Shown one piece after another: positions 10,760 through 21,556 of a DNA stretch of 64,000 nucleotides. Where the stretch lies: assembly GCF_019649055.1 (NCBI RefSeq), contig NW_026570236.1, forward strand, positions 186,001-250,000, given 5' to 3'. Under the pieces are notes generated by a model, which was not told the DNA's origin, ran no database searches, and saw only the letters and a program-made list of their open reading frames with translations. Origin of the DNA: Paramacrobiotus metropolitanus. Taxonomy: Eukaryota > Tardigrada > Eutardigrada > Parachela > Macrobiotidae. How positions within the stretch are numbered: the stretch's first letter is position 1; every line of letters begins with the position of its first letter. A program made the translations under genes and the position numbers.

Positions 10760-13511
10760 GCGCTCGAACGTTTGTTTTGAATCTTATCTAGTCAGCCTTT
10801 TGAGTTATTTATGACGCCAAATGACAGAAGTTGCAGTCGGTAACTGTATGCCTGTTTTTGTGGTGCACAAGATGAAAATTTCTTGTGGCGGTGCCCATTC
10901 TGGAAAGTCTGTTGTAATTAATAAAACCGGATGGTATGATATGCTTGAATGGGTTGTTTTTCGGTGAATTTTCTTATAGAATTTTACGATTTACGGTTGT
11001 CAAGATGACACCGTCGGAAAAAGAAATGGGGCAAGGTTCAAAATTCCGAATTAATCCACCAGAACCTTGCGTTGACCTAGAGGTAGGTGAAATAGTCGCA
11101 AAATGCCGTTAATTAACAATAAATATCTGCATATACTGTATCGTAGTGCGGCAGTTGTACAGTACAATATTATTATTACCAAAATAAGTAAGTGGTAAGT
11201 ACGATATTATCTAACCCAGTGGGTTAGCCGATATGCAGTAATTATTCATAGGCCGGTACTGGCCCGGATTATGTTTTGTAATTTTTATTTAAAGTACGTA
11301 CTTGTAGACTATAGGTGTACAGCCAGTTCAGCGCATTTTTTTAAAAAATCGTTAACCGATAACAAGTAAGTTTTTTAAGCCATCGAACTGGATTATACTT
11401 ATTAAACTGACCAGGGACCACATTCACCACACAGGTGCGTAGACACACTGGGCAACCATGACGCGAAACTCTGAACGTGAGCAGTACAGGGAAGGTGTGT
11501 TACAATGCGACAGCATATTCCTCTGTTATAAAATTCTGAGCTTTAGCCAAATAAGGCCCAAATTTGAATGGTTTTTATGCAGCATTTTCGAAGCAGTATT
11601 ATGTAGTTTTATACCAAACTAAACGCTTACCCCTCTTGCCGCTACCGGTGTTTCTTGACCGCTTGATGGAGAAGGAGAACTGACTTGTGAGAGAACAAGT
11701 GCCGTGGTTATAAACAAACTATGGGGAAATGCCTACCAACTTTCACTACCGTGTAAGCTTGTTTGGATCAATGAAATTAAAATGCGCTCTGGTCATGCTG
11801 CGCGTGTACATGGCGCACAATCTTTGGGGCCAAGCCGCTGATGTTACAACTTGTTTTGCTGGCATATGTCCTGTGGAAGATACCGAAGTGCATGCATAGT
11901 TGCATAATCACCGGCAGGGCAAACGGGCCAAGCGTGTGCCGTGTATGGTTACTCACAACAAAGAACTCTCTGTGTTACAGTATAAAGCTTGTTTATAACA
12001 GAAAATAATCCGTTTTCCTAAATACGTCGATATTTAAATTAAAGTTAAAGGCCAAACTACAGCTACCACCCGTACCGGCTAGGTAGTACGAGTACATACT
12101 TACTATTACAGTAATAGTAACATAAAACACAGGAAGCATTGCTCGGTGTAGGCCGTGTAGACGGTGTAGTCACCGTATATATATAGATATTTATAGTATC
12201 AATGGAGATACACTGTTGCTACTGTAACCCAGAGATATTGTACACTGTACAGTACATACAGTTTGGTACACTAATACAAAATCTATGCTCTTATTCTATT
12301 GTCTAGAACAAAAATAAAATAATTTTTAATATACCGTATCCAAACAAAATGAAGCAAGTACGTACTACAACAGAACTGTAACAGAAGTACGTCTATTATA
12401 CTTACCCTGGTTTAATAATTGACAGAAATTTGATGCGTACGGCGTACGTACTTTGCTTACGCGTTACCATTGCTTTGATTGCGCAATGACATTATGCGAT
12501 GTTTAATTCGTAAAAGTATTATGAAGTTTTGTTAATTTTTGTTAATATAAATGCAGTCGTAAGTAATTTTTTACGAGCTACGGTATAGGATAGACTGCAT
12601 AGCACTACTATGACATTGTATCTATGTGTTTACATTAGGCGGTTCCAAAGCGTGAGCGATTGGCAATTTGGATTGGTCGATGTTTACGCTTCACAGTTCA
12701 CACCAGGTCGACGGCTCGCGTAGCTATGTGAGACGGATTTCTTGGAAAAATCCATTCACGCGCCACTCCAGTACGCTACCAGGCTAACAGCTAACTCGTA
12801 ACGCAGTAACAAAAACAGCTGTTTTTCGCCAAAATTTTGTCTCTTATTGCCGCGAAGCTCTGGATTTGCATCGTACTTTTGAGGATGTCCGTTGTGATAT
12901 TAAGTTTTGGACAGTAAATTTGGAATAAAAGGGTTAGAAGGCACTAATCGCAGTTCACTTTATTAGTTAATCCGTAATAGGTAAGCAGCAATATTGATAT
13001 TATTCTTTTGCCTGGTTTATTGGGATTTGCCACTTTTTCGCTACGGATGTTTTACGAACATTCCCCTTTAGCCGCAACACGTTAGAATTTCTCGATTTTC
13101 CTCGCCTTTTTTTTCGAATGTGTTGACAATTGTAAGTGGAATTATGTGGGTAATGTTGAATGCATAGCTTGCAGTTACGCAGACATAAAGACTGGAAGAT
13201 TTGGTCAGCTTCGGCCAATCCTAAAACGATCCTAGCATGTAGTCTATTTTACCGTAGCTGGCTGCTTGTCCACAATTCACACCCTTCTTTTTCTCAGTGC
13301 TGTGATCAATATTTTTATTTCAATTTTTTCGCAACCAGTGAAACTAATTTGATTTTAACGGTGAAAATTTAACCGCTTTAATTAAAGGGGTTGTCTTAAG
13401 CGATAGGACTGAAGTCAATTTAAGACAGAAAATCTCTAATATACAGTAATGATTGGAAATTACACAGAATTGCAGGATCTGATCTCAAAAGCTGATTTTA
13501 TCTAATCAACG
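10760..13511. other. 2.75-kb intergenic region with weak small-ORF candidates
   Basis: Mostly AT-rich, with many short TAC/GTAC-rich stretches. Two weak items are worth noting. An ATG frame at 11005-11082 ends exactly at a GTAGGTG donor and could join an open segment at 12639-12731 after ACATTAG in phase 0 (56 residues). A 54-codon ATG ORF lies at 11458-11622 (MTRNSEREQYREGVLQ...). Neither has a recognised domain. The region also holds the ACBD5 3' UTR and the NFAT promoter. Confidence 0.4.
10920..10925 (+). terminator. Polyadenylation signal of the ACBD5-like gene
   Basis: AATAAA about 160 nt after the ACBD5-like stop codon, same strand. Confidence 0.5.
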
Positions 13512-16500
13512 ATGCCTTCGGATGGTATCCCGGCTGCGCGCCAGTATGCCTCGACTTCGGACGCGTGCCGGCAGAAATCCTTCGTGCGGCCCCGTTGTAA
13601 TACTATGGGCTCTGTGCCCGGCAGTTCGGATGTCTCCGCGTCATCCGCCATATCGGACGCTTCCCCCGACTCCCGCTCCACCATTAAACGGCGCTTCAGC
13701 AGTATGGATGAAGTCGCTAAGGCCAGCCGCCACATCGAGCAGCTCCGGCTGAGCCATGCCGACGATGAGGAACCGGCCGAAGAACAGGAGAAAGAGGATC
13801 CGCCCGTTGTGCCACAGTATGTACTGTAATTTAGTATGTTGTTTAGGAAGAATAGTGTAATCGCCATTTTATGCTATGTATAGGGTCATTTATATTTTGC
13901 GTATTTGCAGTAATAAAATGTTCAACTGTATTAATGTGGTATATATAAGTACGGCTATGTGAAATTTGTAATTAAGAATTCCTAGGTACAAGAAACTGAG
14001 AATTATTTTTACAGAATTATTGTAAACTTGAAATTTGTGTCGTGGGACTCGTGGCCACTGGCATTACAGTACGATATACCTATCTGCACTTGTAGTACTA
14101 CGAGTATCTATATATATATACTATATACAGCTATGGTATACAGTATACAGCTATGGTATAGTACTATAAGTATGCAGCTATGGCACGTGGACTGATTATG
14201 GTTAATAAGTGTGATATATATATCGCATATAACGCTTTTATAACCCACATCTCTTACCACTAACTTGCAATAGTAATCTACAGATTACAAGTATACATAA
14301 TTAAGACCGACATTTTGAGCGTTATCATTAATTTGTCAGGGAATACATTTTTGAAATTTTTTGGTACACTTTTGAAAGGTTAGAAGTTAACTGGCAGATA
14401 CATTCAGTAGAAGACTAGAAGTATAGCAGTTTGTAGAAATCGTTGATAACGACGCCCATTGTTCGTATAGGGTTTCATCGTTAATCAAGGCGTATCCATC
14501 CAAAATAGGCGGCTTAGAACTGGTGATACTCCGTCAGCCGGAAGATCACCATCGAGCTCGCTATCAGAAAGAGGGCAGTCGCGGCTGCATCAAAGATCGC
14601 ACGGGGAACACCTGTCCGGCTGTCCAGGTACCTGTAATAATACTTCTTTTGTAGTATGGGATTTTTTGGTGTAAATTGGTTTATTTCAATAATTTAAGCT
14701 ATATTAAGATCGTGATATTATAAAATAATAATGTACCATTATTTCATGAGGGATGAAACTATAATCGCTGGCAGAATTTCAGCTCTTAATAATTCATGGC
14801 AAGATTTGGTGTTAGCAAGCAAAAAACTAACAATGGGTTGTATACTATATGCAGGTATATGTTTACTTTCCGTGCAGCTAAAAGGTTATTGCGGAACGTC
14901 GGCGGTGCTGCAGGCTTTCATTGCCATTGAATTTGGTCGTATACGGCCGCATCATCTGTATCGCGCTTGCCGGGTTGGCGGCAAACACAGTACACCATGC
15001 CGGGACCAGTCCATGGAGAACACCCACGTACTGGAGATGGACATGCTCCCGGAAAACAATTGGGTTGTCAAGTAAGACATTTTGCCCACACCTGGTCAAA
15101 TTCCGTATGTTATTCGCCACACCAACGCATATATCAGTGTTTCAGTGTGGATTGTATGGGCATTTTAAAGCTGCGCAATGCCGATCTGGATGATGGCCAA
15201 CAGAGTGATAACCGGCGCAAGAAGCGAACGCCGCAAGTGCGGATCGCCTTCCGCGCGGTTGTCCCAGGCGAGAGGGGTGCTGTGCGGACTCTGCAAGTTT
15301 CCTCCACTACGATTTGCTGCAGTAAGCGAAGAGAATTTCACGGTTCCAGTAATTCCTACTTTCTAAAAGGAATTTAGTTTTTCCACCTTTTGAATAATTT
15401 TCTGAACAAATAATTGTGAGCCAGCATGCTGATTATTTTCACCGCGTTTTTACTACTTCCTGATATAACCAGTTTTATGTTTATAAAATACTTTTGCACT
15501 AGTTAGGGAATGATATTTTGTTTCCTATCCGTCTATCGGAAGACGAAAGCGAAAAGGTAGCTGAAGACGAAATGCGGGTAAGACTTCATTAATAAATTTC
15601 TTCGTCAATGCATGTTTTCATGATTTCTTGGTTACAGTCCATGTAAACTCAAAAGCAAGCGCGGTCTCACTATTTGGTAGTTAGAAGCTTCGACACTGAA
15701 AAAACTAAAATCTCGTTTCATACTTTTTAGGTTTCAAATGTAAACCATGTAAAATTACTTGATGTATTGACAGTATACCCTGGTTTTTTCAGCACCATCT
15801 CCAGGAATGCCGGAAATTCACCGAACCTCGCACAGTAGTTGCCCCCCGTCGGGCGGGGGGAAGTGATAATACTCGGGCGCAATTTCATCAAAGACGAAAC
15901 CCGAATCTACATGAAGGAAATTAACGAAGGTTGTCGAGCTAAATGTGACTCTTGGCACACCATGACAGGCCTTTGATTTTTTGTTGTTGTTTTTAGCGGA
16001 AGAAGTGGTCTGGGAAGCCGAACTTCCGGTCGGGAAGAGGCATTTTCAGGGAGTGCATCTGACCGCCACTCTGCCGGCTTATAAAGATTTGAACATTGCT
16101 GAACCGGTTAATGTCAGTATAACCGTCAGGAACAAGAACAAAACCAGCGAGCCGTATCCGTTTCAATACGTACCAGGTGGTGGTGCTTACGATTAACGGT
16201 TACCTGTGGGAAGTAATAATACGGTTCGGCTGTAAAGTATGACATTATTAATTGCGTACTGTTTTACGATTTTTTAAGCTGTTCGTATTACAGCTCATGT
16301 AGCCAGTTGGCGGCCGAGTAACAAAAAGTGCGTTGGCGACGACACTACTTTTCATTTAAAAGTTTTTAACTAACGTTCTATTACAGATATACATAGTATT
16401 GTGGCATACTTGCCGTATTTTATCAATTAGCGCCCCCCTCCCTCCCTCACGAATAGAGTCCCCTCCCAAAAACGCATTTAGAAAAATCCCTCCTTTGGAA

Positions 16501-17507
16501 GAACTAATACAGTCCCCTCCTTGAGGGCTTGTGAAAATATAGTGACCCCGGGACACTGATGCATTAATATGGTACATATTTTAAGCCGAAATTAAATCTC
16601 GCAGATAACAAAATAAAGCATGTATGTGCATTAGTATAATGGTGTTGTGTTTTGTAGCCTTGACCACCAATAGCGGCGAGGATGACGGTTTCTTTTCGCA
16701 AGATGCGTCAGGCAGTAGCATGGAGCAGTCAGTAAACTCACCGAGTGCGTCCCCGGACGACGCTCCGGACCCGGTGACCTCGATGCCGACTAGTCCGATC
16801 AGTGAGGTGTGTCCTGACACTGCATCCAGCACCGGCCCAGATCATACTAACACGGACCAGAAGACTGATGACACTCTTGATCCGCTCGTGCCCTGCACCA
16901 GCGTTGTTTCCAGCACGACGACATTGTATCAGTATCTCATTAATCCGCCGGGCGCTTCTTTTCCCATCATTATTACCATTCCACAAGTGGCCACAGGGAA
17001 CGAGCAACTAAACCCTGTCCCGGAGGTTGGGCTTAGTGGAGACACACAGATCGTGCAGAGCGGGTATAGTGGAATGTGGAATGAGAATGAGGAAATATTG
17101 GGGTAAGTTTTGAAGATATGGAAAGAGAGAAAATAACATAATATAATTGTTGGATAGGGGTAGCTAGTATTAAGTAAAATATCAGTTTGATTGTACCTTC
17201 GGTGGAGTTGTAAGCGTGTGTTTAACATTTGGAACTTTTATTTATCATAAGCGCAAAGACCAAAATATGAACACTAAAATTGTGAAGCGTTAGACTTCTG
17301 TGTCTTCCTCATATTTGGTGTGGAAAATATCGTACATGGCGCAGTTTTGCCACTGCAAGATATTAATTGTTTTGGTTGCGTATGTGCAGTGGTCCATCGA
17401 GTTCGAATGCCGAACAGCCAACCGATGAACAGATCTTCGACGACATTCTCCGCGATATAATGGCACATCCTGATTGTATACGGGACAGTCCCGATTTCTT
17501 CCGATGA
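13512..17507 (+). CDS. NFAT5: NFAT5-like Rel-homology transcription factor (one frame break in the sequence)
   Basis: DNA-binding regulator of the NFAT branch; NFAT5/TonEBP is the tonicity-responsive member in vertebrates. Exons: 13512-13816, 14471-14627, 14878-15071, 15146-15321, 15793-15929, 15997-16176, 16658-17102, 17390-17507; about 570 residues. The Rel domain starts with the DNA-contact motif RARYQKEGSRG. It continues RIRPHHLYRACRVGGKHSTP, VDCMGILKLRNADLDDG and RRKKRTPQVRIAFR, closest to NFAT5. The IPT domain follows: EVIILGRNFIKDETRIYM, VVWEAELP, AEPVNVSITVRNKNK. The C-terminal tail is Ser/Thr/Pro- and acid-rich, ending IFDDILRDIMAHP. The start ATG is the first after an in-frame stop. 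In exon 5, upstream and downstream frames differ by one base across C6/G6 at 15842-15860. I suspect a homopolymer miscount, but a true frameshift is not excluded. No calcineurin-docking PxIxIT was found, as expected for NFAT5. Confidence 0.9.
14106..14184. repeat. TA microsatellite plus three imperfect copies of ACAGCTATGGTATA
   Basis: A (TA)n run is followed by tandem degenerate copies of a 14-nt unit (ATACAGCTATGGTA, TACAGCTATGGTATA, TGCAGCTATGGCAC) inside the first NFAT intron. It looks like simple tandem slippage. Confidence 0.7.
15503..15577 (+). other. Exon-like 75-nt cassette in NFAT intron 4
   Basis: The segment is bounded by an acceptor (TTTTGCACTAG) and a strong donor (GGTAAGAC). 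It is exactly 25 codons and open in its own frame 0 (RLSEDESEKVAEDEM). The flanking exons join in phase 1. Inclusion would therefore read A-TT AGG GAA TGA, an immediate stop. It may be a poison cassette exon, or chance. Confidence 0.3.
16431..16530. repeat. Polypyrimidine / CCCCTCC-rich low-complexity tract
   Basis: Repeated CCCCTCC, CCCTCCCT and AGTCCCCTCC strings lie inside the long NFAT intron 6. Pyrimidine-strand asymmetry is obvious by eye. Confidence 0.7.
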
Positions 17508-18059
17508 AGTGCTTCATATTGGGGACAACATATGCTGCAATTTTGGATTTTAACTGGCTACTATTGTAATATGTAATAATCATTGGTTTAATTATGGATT
17601 TCGATAATGCTTGTGACAAATGCTGTATTGAATATTATCCACATGGCCGCCAAATAGCACAATTGATCGGATATTTTTTGTGGTTTCTTTAGACTTAAAT
17701 AGAATAAAGGGTTGTAGGACTATTTGTCGATTATGCGGAGCGCGCATATCTTTTGAACGGAACCTAATTTTTTTGTCGATCTGATAAAGACGTCATTATC
17801 TGAAACAATAGCATTGCTCATTATTGTCAGCACCAAAATACAGATCACGAAAGCCTTATGCAGAGAGCAGCTGCGAATGCACAGCTGATTAGCAATTAGA
17901 AACGGTAAACATTACTTCAAAAACAATTTGTATTACTACCATCAAAATGGAATCCTGTACCTTAAAACGGAACCGGCAAAAAACAGCAGAAATAACAGCA
18001 TTATTGATGTAGTCTTCAACCTTGATTCCAGAGTGCACCTGCAGGTTCTCCGCTATCGT
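17508..18059. other. Convergent intergenic region (NFAT and CRYZ 3' ends)
   Basis: No gene seen. An AATAAA at 17703-17708, about 196 nt after the NFAT stop, is the probable NFAT polyadenylation signal. The CRYZ-like 3' UTR enters from the other side. Confidence 0.5.
17703..17708 (+). terminator. Polyadenylation signal of the NFAT5-like gene
   Basis: AATAAA in the sequence ATAGAATAAAGGG, 196 nt downstream of the NFAT stop codon. Confidence 0.5.
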
Positions 18060-19935
18060 TTATGGGATGAGCACGATTTTCCCCTTGGAACCTCCGGTAT
18101 GCTGCATAACCGCCTTGTGCGCCTGTAACATATGCACCTTGTAGTTGTAGCCAATATACGGTACATACAATATAAATACTACTCGGTAGCACAACTTAAG
18201 TAATAGCAACTGGGCAAAACTTGCTTGACGTTTAATTATTTAACTTGTAAATCATACCTCAGCGGCTTGATTCAGAGGGAATTCCTGGTCAATAATGGGC
18301 CTAACCCAGCCCTCATTGATGCCCTTGACCAGTTCGTCACCAATCCGCTTCCACTCTTCATCCGTGGACTTCATCAACAGTACACCCACACACATAGCTT
18401 CCTTGCCCATCATGTACACCGGGCTGCACTTGGCTTCCCCGCGACTGCCAATAATCACGATACGACCAAACTCCGCTACCACTTCAATATCGGTTCCCAG
18501 GTTCTCATTGGCCAGCATCTCCAGGATGACATCAAATCCTTTACCACCCGTTGCATCCTGTGACAAGAATCTTACAATATAGACATATGCAGTTACTGAT
18601 TACCGACACGCGTTAATTCAACAACAAAATGAAAGGCAAAGGTTAGCTGGAGAAGTGTACGGAGAGACTCTTACCATTAGATTTTTCTTGTGATTCTTAT
18701 CGTGATGGTCAAAAACGGTTGCGGCTCCGTTGTCGCGGATGAGTTTTAGTCCTTCTTCCGTACCCGCTGTTCCGAATACCTGCATCTTCCATGCCGACGC
18801 AATCTGACAAGCTGCTAATCCGACTGCGCCTGTAACAATCCAAAGCATTTGCAGTGCCGGTTTGTAAAGGTCATGCTTCCGACAATAGGTCTTAGTATCA
18901 TACCACTAGCGCCATGAACGAGCACAGTTTCATTGGGTTTAGCGTTTGCCCTGCAACACAATATCATTCACATTAATTTATGCTGTTTGAAATAATGGAT
19001 TGGTGAGTTGGCAATGACGTTCCGGTTGCCGTTGCATACTTTATCATAAGACACCGTAGAGCGGTCAGATACGGTATACCTAGGGCGGCGCCCTGGCTGA
19101 AGGACAGAACATCCGGCAGCGGGAAGACATTACGCACCGGCACCAACGCGTATTCAGCATACGCGCCCGTCAGCGGGTCAGCGCCTTCGCACGTAAACAC
19201 CCGATCACCCACCTGCCCAATTGTCAATTACTAAAATAACACTACCATTTTTTAACATACATACAAATGGAATTAATTTTTGAAATACGATTATATCCAC
19301 TGTAACAGAAACAGCAGCCGTACTTCAGCTGACTGTATACCGCAAAACGTCTGTGATTTGTGGTTAGATTAGTGAGTACGTACCGCAGAACTTATCTGTC
19401 AGTAATACAGATTTCTGTCAGATTTATGTTATATCATAAATATAAATTTAATTTTTTCATTTTGAAAACTGAGATAAACGTGCATGCAGCCTTTGCCTTA
19501 TTGCGAACGGCTTACTTTAAATCGGCTTTCGCCGGCCGGTACTTCTGCTATAACGCCGGCTGCGTCGCCACCCATTCCCATCGGCAACGTATAGGAACCG
19601 AAATGTCCTTCCCGGACATAAACGTCCACGGGATTCACTCCGGCGGCTTTAATTTTCACTAGCACCTAATGGCATACGGTTACTGCATGCCAGTGCATGG
19701 TACAATTTATAATATCGTAGCTTTTAATGGTAACCCACTTCAAAATAATTGTACCCTTAAAGATATTTTGGCCTGCCGTTGTATTATTCTAAGCTTTTTT
19801 CTGATATGCATAATGCATGAATTACAAACTCACTTGTCCCGGTTTTGGTACTGGCCTGTCCATCTCCTCAAGTGTCATCACTTCGGGGCTCCCCAACTTG
19901 CTAACCTTAATCGCTTTCATTTTGTTTGCTGCCAT
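18060..19935 (-). CDS. CRYZ: NADPH:quinone oxidoreductase, zeta-crystallin type
   Basis: Zinc-independent medium-chain dehydrogenase that reduces quinones by one electron using NADPH, in the cytosol. Exons on the minus strand: 19935-19834, 19665-19516, 19212-19055, 18950-18904, 18829-18675, 18557-18258, 18122-18060; 324 residues, the usual family length, all phases consistent. Key segments: MKAIKVSKLGSPEVMTLEE (start), KIKAAGVNPVDVYVREG, GDAAGVIAEV, VGDRVFTCEG, the nucleotide-binding loop GASGAVGLAACQIA, GTAGTEEGLKLI, FDVILEMLANENL, GRIVIIGSRG, and the end HTGGSKGKIVLIP. The AxxGxxG motif (ASGAVG) is intact. It is the convergent neighbour of NFAT and divergent from the P450 at 21.6 kb. Confidence 0.95.
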
Positions 19936-21556
19936 GGTATCCTTGATTTGGTTCTGACAATCCTGCAACGATCAGGCACATGTAAGTACTTAATTAAATA
20001 CACCTTCACTGTGCGCTACAAAAAAGTTACCAAGGTACATTAATTTTCTACTTACCAAATAGATATTTCAGAATGATGGTGGCAAGACACTACCGCGTTA
20101 CTTGCAGTTTGATGTTCCTAAAGGTGTACTTCAGTAAAAGCAGCTTCGATCGTACAGGTACTGATAACAGGCAAGAAAATCACGAAAAGACTTTTGCTGA
20201 CTATGAAATTTGCGACTTCTAGTACAGATAGATAAATAATATCAATCATCACGTCTTTTAATAAGTCGATTAATAGATAAAACGGCATTTCTTAGTCCTT
20301 ACCTAGTTAATAACCTTATCAAGTTATACCACAGGTACACAACAGCCTTATCAGTTCGGCTTCGAAGTGGTAAAAGAACAGCGTGGCGACTATACTCGAT
20401 GCATACTTCTACATAGTATAGATGTCTGCGGTGAGTTTCATTCAGTTGTGAATCTTACTTACGGTTAAAAAAAAGTATTCGGGACATGCAAACTTGTAGT
20501 AACAACAGAATCGTTTTCCAGGTGTTTTATACGAAAATTTCTGTCGGAATCCATGCATGTGTTAGTGAATCTATTTCTGACCTACCGTACTATGTTCTTT
20601 TCCGGATATGCCTCTTTTTTAATACCCTAGTACTGGATTTTGATTTTTGCTGGATGACTGACATATGTATTCTCCGAACCACATACGGTCATGTTGTCGA
20701 GGGCGTCGGCTAAAAACAAGGAAAGGCGCGCAGGCTTCCAAGCTTTGCAAAACATGTGAAAAGTGCTATGCATATTAACAAAAATTGAGGGCTAATTAGG
20801 GGTGCTAATCATAATACAAGTGTCGTATTGACGGAAGCGACCACGCCACGGCACGTGGAGTGATTTCGTTAAATACGAGTATGTCTTTATTTATTTTCAG
20901 ATACTGTAAATATCTTTCAGATACTTTCAGATATTACAATTTATTTTAGATACTTTACTATATCTCAAACAATGATGTTGAAACGATCAAATGCCATATG
21001 TAATACGACTGTCCCCAGTTTCCGGGCATAGGCCACTGTCAAAGCAAGTATATCAACAATACCATACTGCGTACAATACAGTATCTTCACAAAAACGTGA
21101 GTAGAAGAGAACATTTGATTGTGTGAAGCTTAAGCCATAGAAAACTACTTTATATACGAACTACTGGAGCGAAGAGTTTTACCAACCGGTTTTAACTTAC
21201 GGTAAAATAACTCAGCGGTTTTTAGTTATGCTATCATCCCCAGAAGCATAAATCATCCGCTAATGCTGTCCAATAAATTCAATAAAAGCACCAAACTGCA
21301 GTACTCGTAAGCTTACATAACATGTACTGGTGGTAATAAACTGCATTTTAAAAGTCTACACTTATTTACAGTTGTTTGCTCTACAGTTGTCATTGCACAG
21401 CAGGTGAGGTAGCGTCGATACAAGTGAATAAAAGTGTTCTCTGGAGTATAGAAATTTACCAGTTTTGGTTTCTTCTTCTTAACATTACAATATTTCGCCG
21501 GTTGCAGTAAAGAAAATCTCTGTCTATCAGATCTGCTTAATAGCGGTTTAGCAAAG
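19936..21556. other. Divergent intergenic region between CRYZ-like and P450 genes
   Basis: About 1.6 kb, AT-rich, presumably two promoters back to back. No supported exon; an open frame near 20486-20713 lacks motifs and splice support. Confidence 0.5.

Noticed and set aside
16960-16985. Calcineurin-docking PxIxIT motif in the NFAT tail (SFPIIITIPQ)
   Set aside because: The required Ile and Thr spacing is not met, and NFAT5-type proteins normally lack the site.
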